Below, piece by piece: positions 58,396 through 64,000 of a stretch of 64,000 nt of DNA. Location: assembly GCA_014843695.1 (NCBI GenBank), contig CM026403.1, positions 49,810,296 to 49,874,295 of the forward strand. Direction: 5' to 3'. Each line of letters starts with the position of its first letter. Position 1 is the stretch's first letter. Under the pieces are notes generated by a model. The model did no database searches. It saw only the letters and a list, made by a program, of their open reading frames with translations, and was not told where the DNA came from. The stretch is from Archivesica marissinica. Taxonomy: Eukaryota > Mollusca > Bivalvia > Venerida > Vesicomyidae. Made by a program: the position numbers and the translations under genes.

Positions 58396-58631
58396 TGTTC
58401 CATTGTTTATGCTATATAGACCTACCTCTATGTCTAGAATAACTTTCCACCAATCTAAGGGGGTTTTCTCCGCACGGGTGGGCAGGACACACGTGACACA
58501 CGCATACACACACGAACAAAATCTTCAACACGTCTGACCGCCGCATTATCTTCTGGTAGTGAATGTCTGTCGGAAAATAAAGAAAATAGTTTCACAAATT
58601 AATATTAACTACAAAAAAGGTCGCAAATAAT

Positions 58632-58812
58632 ACAGTGGATGCGCGTTCGCTTCAGGTGCAAAAGGTCCGGAGTTCGAGCCCCTTAGGCAAGGTATTTAAA
58701 TTCCACGTTGCCTCTTCTCTCTCCCTCGTGGCGATGGATTCCATCAGGAATGAGGTATCGATAGTGATTAATATAAGTTGTAAGAACTTGCTTCGAAAAG
58801 AATCTAATGAAC
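58632..58812 (+). mobile_element. SINE family S4, internally deleted subtype
   Basis: AGTGGATGCGCGTTCGCTTC, GGTCCGGAGTTCGAGCCCCT (B box) and then directly TAGGCAAGG: the usual GCTGGAGCCGTTACGATTGT segment is absent. Same deletion as 60332. Confidence 0.88.
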
Positions 58813-59118
58813 TGGTAGGGCGATTCCATTATAGATACTTTCGTTTTGAATAATTATCATCAACAATGAGTGACATTCCTGTTTTCTATTTTAGGTGTAA
58901 TAATTGAGAGTATGATATTTATAGTGGTACTCCGCTTAGCAAAATTTAGACATCGGACAAATTAACTCAGTAGGTAAAACGGCAACCGTGTCCAGTATTG
59001 TATTGCAAATCGCCATTATGTTACATTGTTTGTAAGTTTCAGATTTCATTTTCCAGGATTTTAAATATTTGCATTCATTTTTTAAATTTTAGTTTATTTC
59101 CGGCTTATGTTTTATTCT
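58813..59118. other. Intergenic, no feature recognised
   Basis: GAATAATTATCATCAACAATGAG at 58848 recurs at 61488; otherwise nothing supported. Confidence 0.4.
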
Positions 59119-59124
59119 TTCAGC

Positions 59125-59212
59125 TTGATTTACATTGAATTACATTGATTTACATTGAATTACATTGATTTACATTGAATTACATTGATTTACATTGAAT
59201 TACAATCCATTT
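59125..59212 (+). repeat. 24-bp tandem repeat, 4 copies
   Basis: Alternating TTACATTGATTTACATTGAA and T; exact copies. Confidence 0.9.
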
Positions 59213-59471
59213 TGACTGCACAGTGTTTGGTAAGCAGTTTAGCTGAACACAATTTTAAAACGTTTCATTCTGATATACAGAAACGTAGATTACAACTAAT
59301 AATTTCATTAAAACCAACTCATTTATGAATTGATCCTCTCAATTATTCATATAATACGATTTAAATATTATTGAAAAATGGAAATATTGAAGACCGTAAT
59401 CTCGATTGCGGAGTAATCTGCTCCATGAAATAGTCTCCGTGTGCACATTGTAAGTAAACACTTGGTACTTT

Positions 59472-59986
59472 AAAGCGACATTACATCGCAAAAAGAAAAA
59501 AGAAATAAAATGCATTTTTTTCACGTATAAAACTATAAATGCATTGCTACTACAAATTCTTCCGAATACATTCGAACACTAACATTGAATCAATAAACAG
59601 TGTTTTTGTGGATTGAAAGTATGATTTTATATAACTGTCATCCATGTTACTGAATTGACGTTTGTTCGTCATCAGGGTCAATACTAAACGCGAGAGAATG
59701 TCGTTTCGATATAATTTAACTAAGAATAGTCTACAAATAAATAGGCACAAATGTGAGATATAACGGTAAATATGTACCATAAATCGTATTATTCAGGCTA
59801 CTCTAGTTGTATTACGCATAAATGTTACATTATTTGGCTATGTCAACAAACCGCGTATACGACGTTTGTTTATTAGTTAAAATACTCAGTATTTGAGACA
59901 AATATTTGGAAAAATCTTATACCATATAATAGGAAAATACATTCTGTAGAAATTTGTGTTTTCACTGATGTAGTGTCGCTTTAAGC
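59472..59986. mobile_element. MITE, TTTAAAGCGACATTACATCG family
   Basis: Left TTTAAAGCGACATTACATCG, right GATGTAGTGTCGCTTTAA. Interior AATGCATTGCTACTACAAAT and AATCAATAAACAGTGTTTTT match 33919 and 62188. Confidence 0.8.
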
Positions 59987-60330
59987 TTATTTCTGCTAAT
60001 TGATATACATACAGATAGACAGTTTATTTAAAAACCATTAGGCCAAATAGCACATGATGTCAAATATATGCATAATACAAGATGCCAAACAGTACAAGAG
60101 TATTAATTGTGAAACAGTCCACATACACAACAGAAACATCATTATAAAACAGAGAGAATTAATGCCCTGTATGTCGATTCCCCAAATCAGTTGGTTTGTA
60201 AAACAATACTTACAATAGTCTACATTAATGAAGATAATATAGTGAAATATTGTTGCCACTGTGTATCATACAATGTATATGGCATATATACCTTACACGA
60301 ACTGTATATACATTGTATTATATATATGTA
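59987..60330. other. Intergenic, no feature recognised
   Basis: AT-rich; nothing supported. Confidence 0.4.
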
Positions 60331-60331
60331 T

Positions 60332-60530
60332 AATACAGTGGATGCGCGTTCGCTTCAGGTGCAAAAGGTCCGGAGTTCGAGCCCCTTAGGCAAGGTATTT
60401 AAATTCCACGTTGCCTCTTCTCTCTCCCTCGTGGCGATGGATTCCATCAGGAATGAGGTATCGAGAGTGATTAATATAAGTTGTAAGAACTTGCTTCGAA
60501 ATCGAGCTAAATAAATTTGTATAAACTAGT
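60332..60530 (+). mobile_element. SINE family S4, internally deleted subtype
   Basis: Nearly identical to 58632-58812 through CTTGCTTCGAAA, including the internal deletion, then the normal tail GAGCTAAATAAATTTGTATA. Confidence 0.9.
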
Positions 60531-61015
60531 ATATACCATACACGAACTGTATATATATGCCCGTGTGCTACCATCTCTATACATTGTATTGCTTCAGATC
60601 TGTGTATAGGCAGTATGTAAGTCTATACATACACACATATATAACATACACGCTGCCTAAATAAATATACAGATGACATATTGTGTCCTTGTGTTTTTTA
60701 TGTTAACCTTTACGAAACATAAGGATCAATTAACTAAGAGTACCGTCTATATCCAATGTCCACTTGAAAACAGATTATACAGATGGAACATAACGATGAT
60801 TTCCTTCGAGGTCAGCCATTAACCCAATGCACTATGGGAAATAAATGTTTACTAAGTGTTTAATAGTTATTTCGGGGCGACGCCCCCAGAGGTATCAGAG
60901 TAGTAGGTTCATGTTTTGGAGGGAAAATCAAGAACCAGAAGACGCTCCAACTATTATGTTTTAGGGAGCTTTACATTTTAGGATTAACATACCTCATATT
61001 GATACCTTCCTTTAG
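60531..61015. other. Intergenic, no feature recognised
   Basis: Nothing supported. Confidence 0.4.
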
Positions 61016-61016
61016 A

Positions 61017-61303
61017 GTGTGTTTTACGTTTATTTATCGTCGCTACCGGTTGCCCATATGAGCGACGCCTCCTGAAGAGATTAGTCATTTTAGATTTTTG
61101 GAGGATAGTGCAATGATACAGACAGAGACCCATTCCAGAGTCTCCTCTGGTTCTTTTACGTGCACGGTGTACAGTACCGACACGAGACCTCGGTTTAAAG
61201 TCCCATCTGAAAGACTGTTAATTTTATTAGGGTCAAACGGGGGATCGAACATACGATCCCTGGATTACCAGTTCAGCGTGTTACCACTGGACTACAGATC
61301 CGT
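61017..61303 (-). mobile_element. SINE family S3, full length
   Basis: Reverse complement: GGATCTGTAGTCCAGTGGTA (A box), GGTAATCCAGGGATCGTATG, GTTCGATCCCC (B box), CTTTCAGATGGGACTTTAAA and the tail GATAAATAAACGTAAAACAC. Confidence 0.92.
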
Positions 61304-61321
61304 CTGGCATTGTGTATGCGA

Positions 61322-61323
<2 letters not shown>

Positions 61324-61371
<48 letters not shown>
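61324..61371. repeat. (TA)n microsatellite
   Basis: About 24 uninterrupted TA dinucleotides next to the S3 SINE. Confidence 0.97.
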
Positions 61372-61372
<1 letters not shown>

Positions 61373-61574
61373 CTTTTCGATAGAAATAGAATATTATTTT
61401 ATTTCATCGTTCCATTTAGTTTATACAAATTTATATCAGCTCAAGTGTGAAACAAGTTCTTACCATCCATTAACGATAATATCGTTTTGAATAATTATCA
61501 TCAACAATGAGCGACATTCCTGTTTTCTATTACCTCCCTTGGCATATAAAGTCCGAGTTATCCCGAAATATATC

Positions 61575-61728
61575 TAGAGACCTCACCTCATTCCTGATGG
61601 AATAAATCGCCACGAGGGAGGGAGAATATGCATGTGGAATTTAAATGCCTTGCCTAAGGGCACAATCGTAACGGATTTTCGCACCTGAAGTGAACGCACT
61701 ATCACTGCGCTATCACGACGTCCACCAA
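61575..61728 (-). mobile_element. SINE family S4, rearranged
   Basis: Reverse complement: TCGTGATAGCGCAGTGATAG, GTTACGATTGTGCCCTTAGG and TTTAAATTCCACATGC. The B-box region is deleted between GCGAAAA and TCCGTTACG. Confidence 0.8.
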
Positions 61729-61794
61729 GGCCCCTCGTATTGAGTGTGTGTCGTATGCATCTAAACCAACTAAGCATGATTTATTTAAGTATTT

Positions 61795-61912
61795 TTATTC
61801 TAGAGGACATAGAAAACGCACACATACATTATAATTATGATTATTATTACATGAAAACGAAATACGAAGGATTCCATCAAAGATATATCACATCTTTATT
61901 ACAAAACACAAA
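61795..61912. repeat. Inverted copy of 54795-54890
   Basis: TAGAGGACATAGAAAACGCA, ACGAAATACGAAGGATTCCA and AGATATATCACATCTTTATT are the reverse complement of the 54.8-kb segment. Confidence 0.85.
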
Positions 61913-62187
61913 CGGAACAACTAAAAATATTCAAAAATGTTTAAAACTATATAGTTATATAGTTATTGTTCTTCATGTAAAAACACACTTATTCGAAGTG
62001 TGCGTTTTATATGTCCTCTAGTATACATGTAATCAAGTAATGAACATTTTACATATAATTTAACTGCAGTAGACTGAAAGGGATTAGAACGAAAGCAAAC
62101 TTATATAGTTCTTCTCCCTATCAATTTGTTGATATACAATTGTTTTTAAAAAAGAAAATGGTTAATATTAAAATATAATTATATATA

Positions 62188-62545
62188 TCTTAAAGCGACA
62201 TTACATCACAAAAAGCAAACCAATGCATTTTTCACGTAGTAATGCATTGCTACCACACATTATTCCCAATACATTGGAACACTAACATTGAATCAATAAA
62301 CAGTGTGTTTGTGGTCTACAAACTTTCAAAAGTCAAAGTAGGATGTCATATAACGGGCATCCATGCTCTGATTTGACATTTGTTTGTCATTGGAGTCAAC
62401 ACCAAACGCGTGATACTGTCGTTTAGAGATAATTTAACTAAAATTAGTCTACAAGTAAATATGCATAGGCACAAATGTGAGATATAACGGTAAATATGTA
62501 CAATAAATCGGGTTATTAATGATACACGCGTTGTATTACGCATGG
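62188..62545. mobile_element. MITE, TTTAAAGCGACATTACATC family, right end missing
   Basis: CTTAAAGCGACATTACATCA, GTAATGCATTGCTACCACAC and AATCAATAAACAGTGTGTTT match 59472 in order, then GTGAGATATAACGGTAAATA and ATGTAC are shared with 59752-59776. Confidence 0.75.
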
Positions 62546-63666
62546 ATGTCGACCCTATTTACATTGTTTTGTTGCAACCTGTAAGGATGATAAATAAACG
62601 CAAAGCACACATTATTTATCAATGCTGGTTTGTATGTGGCAACCTATCACCCGGGTTTCTAAGTGAGATTTCGACAGAACAAATCCAAGAACTGTCCGCA
62701 TGCATGTTCAATATAAATAAATTTTATTATTTTGAATTCTATTGACATCACTTGTGAATTAACATGTTCGAACATATGTTTATTTTACGTTCACTGCATA
62801 CTTACCAAGATAAAACGTCAACAGAAACAAATAGTGTTGCTAAATCCAGTTATAATATCGTTCAATACAACAAACGCGCGCATACGTAATAATGTATATT
62901 AAACATACACCGTGCGTCCGCTACAGACGAATTAAAGCGTTTGATTTTTTTTTAATTTACCTATTTACTAAAGGTAAAACGTCAACAAACAACGTATGCG
63001 ATACTAATGACGAGTTACAATATAAACGCGTACTCGTAGCGTCTTCATTAAATAAAGATAAATTCCGTTATGAATTAAAACGTTGGAATAAATTTATTTT
63101 ATATTGAATGATAGCCATTAATTGCTCAACATCTACTCATCGGTGACGACACGAGTTGGCTTTTACCGTGAATTGTGTGCCATCGGAGCGTTTCTGATAA
63201 CAATCTCGTATTAAATGTGTAGTAGCGTTACTGTACTAAAGGATGGGGAGTTTTATAGACTGCACGATAGGATACTCAGCCTGTTATTGCCCCATAGTGT
63301 AATAATAAACACATTATTATTAAATGGGATGGTACTCTACGCGCATAAAGAGAGGGTGTCTAATTGGGAGCAAATGAGTAAAACATATTTTTTTAGACAT
63401 AATTGTCATTCCCGGAGATTTTAATATTTTATGATTTATAGTATTGTGTGGTATTGGAATGTTGTTGAATTTATTAGAATATGAAAAACTTAGATTTTTT
63501 TCATTTATTGGCGGTTTAAAAGTGCGATGAAATGATCAATCAGTTCACACTGATTCTGTTGTATAGATGACAGTGATGGTAGATATCGCCGAAACAGTGC
63601 GATATTTCCACCCACCCCGTGCAGTACTAGCGCATTGGGGTACTAGAAATTCCATTTAGAATAAAG
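62546..63666. other. 1.1 kb with no gene recognised
   Basis: A 30-bp S3 tail fragment (GATAAATAAACGCAAAGCAC) lies at 62588. ACGTCAACA-containing segments at 62813 and 62979 are weakly similar. No supported gene. Confidence 0.45.
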
Positions 63667-63676
63667 ATCTACGCAT

Positions 63677-63967
63677 ACAGACGGGTCTGTAGTCCAGTGG
63701 TAACACACTGGACTGGTAATCCATAGATCGCAGGTTCGATCCCCTCTCTGATTCTAATAAAATGAACAGTCTTTCAGGTAGGACGTTAAATCGAGGTCTC
63801 GTGTCGGTGCTTTACACAGTGCACGTAAAAGAACCAGAGGAGACTCTGGAATGGGTCTGTCTGTATCATTGCACTATCCTCCAAAAATCTAAAATGACTA
63901 ATCTCTTCAGGACGCGTCGCTCATATGGGCATCCGGTAGCGACGATAAATGAACGTAAAACACACAG
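63677..63967 (+). mobile_element. SINE family S3, full length with 9-bp target duplication
   Basis: Flanked by TCTACGCAT at 63668-63676 and 63968-63976. Head TCTGTAGTCCAGTGGTAACA (A box) and CGCAGGTTCGATCCCC (B box), then CTTTCAGGTAGGACGTTAAA, ACCAGAGGAGACTCTGGAAT and the tail GCGACGATAAATGAACGTAA. The tRNA-like part folds as a threonine-like tRNA (loop CTGGTAA) but lacks a proper acceptor stem. Confidence 0.95.
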
Positions 63968-64000
63968 TCTACGCATTTGTCCTTACACATATACATACGT

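Noticed and set aside
63677..63760. Functional tRNA gene (also at 4918, 22850, 38815, 43050, 49220 and 61250)
   Set aside because: A and B boxes are present but the acceptor stems do not pair and each is joined to a SINE body.

Overview
The window is eukaryotic and invertebrate. Its introns are large and repeat-filled, it carries tRNA-derived SINEs, MITEs and a non-LTR retrotransposon, and it is AT-rich. The repeat landscape suggests a bivalve mollusc; that is inference, because no species-specific marker was checked.

The one clear gene is the 3' two-thirds of a membrane-associated phosphatidylinositol transfer protein (PITPNM / Nir / rdgB family) on the + strand. Eleven exons (1146-33039) join with matching intron phases into 2,322 nt, which is 773 codons plus a stop. 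They encode the DDHD domain, the LNS2 domain and the C-terminal tail. The N-terminal PITP domain and FFAT region must lie upstream of position 1.

The notable feature is the introns. Many exon/intron junctions are attached to tandem arrays whose repeat unit contains the splice site and often the first or last bases of the exon: the 3' end of exon B (2 x 100 bp), the acceptors of exons D, H, I and J, and the donor of exon G. The exon J array alone covers about 6.4 kb (25.4-31.8 kb), and a second 2.3 kb block of the same unit lies in a different intron (17.1-19.5 kb). These arrays carry dozens of decoy splice sites. In the exon H array the 51-bp unit keeps the reading frame open, so use of a decoy acceptor would add 17-residue repeats to the protein.

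33-64 kb is mobile-element-rich. It holds at least five tRNA-derived SINE families (called S1 to S5 here), MITEs with TTAA target duplications (piggyBac-like), MITEs with TA duplications (Tc1/mariner-like), a hAT-like deletion derivative, a pogo-like transposase remnant, a 5'-truncated non-LTR retrotransposon, and further minisatellites. Several elements are nested and paralogous empty sites are visible in the window. One other plausible coding exon, of unknown gene, lies on the - strand at 53494-53851. A 1,000-N assembly gap (8024-9023) sits inside a 27-bp array.
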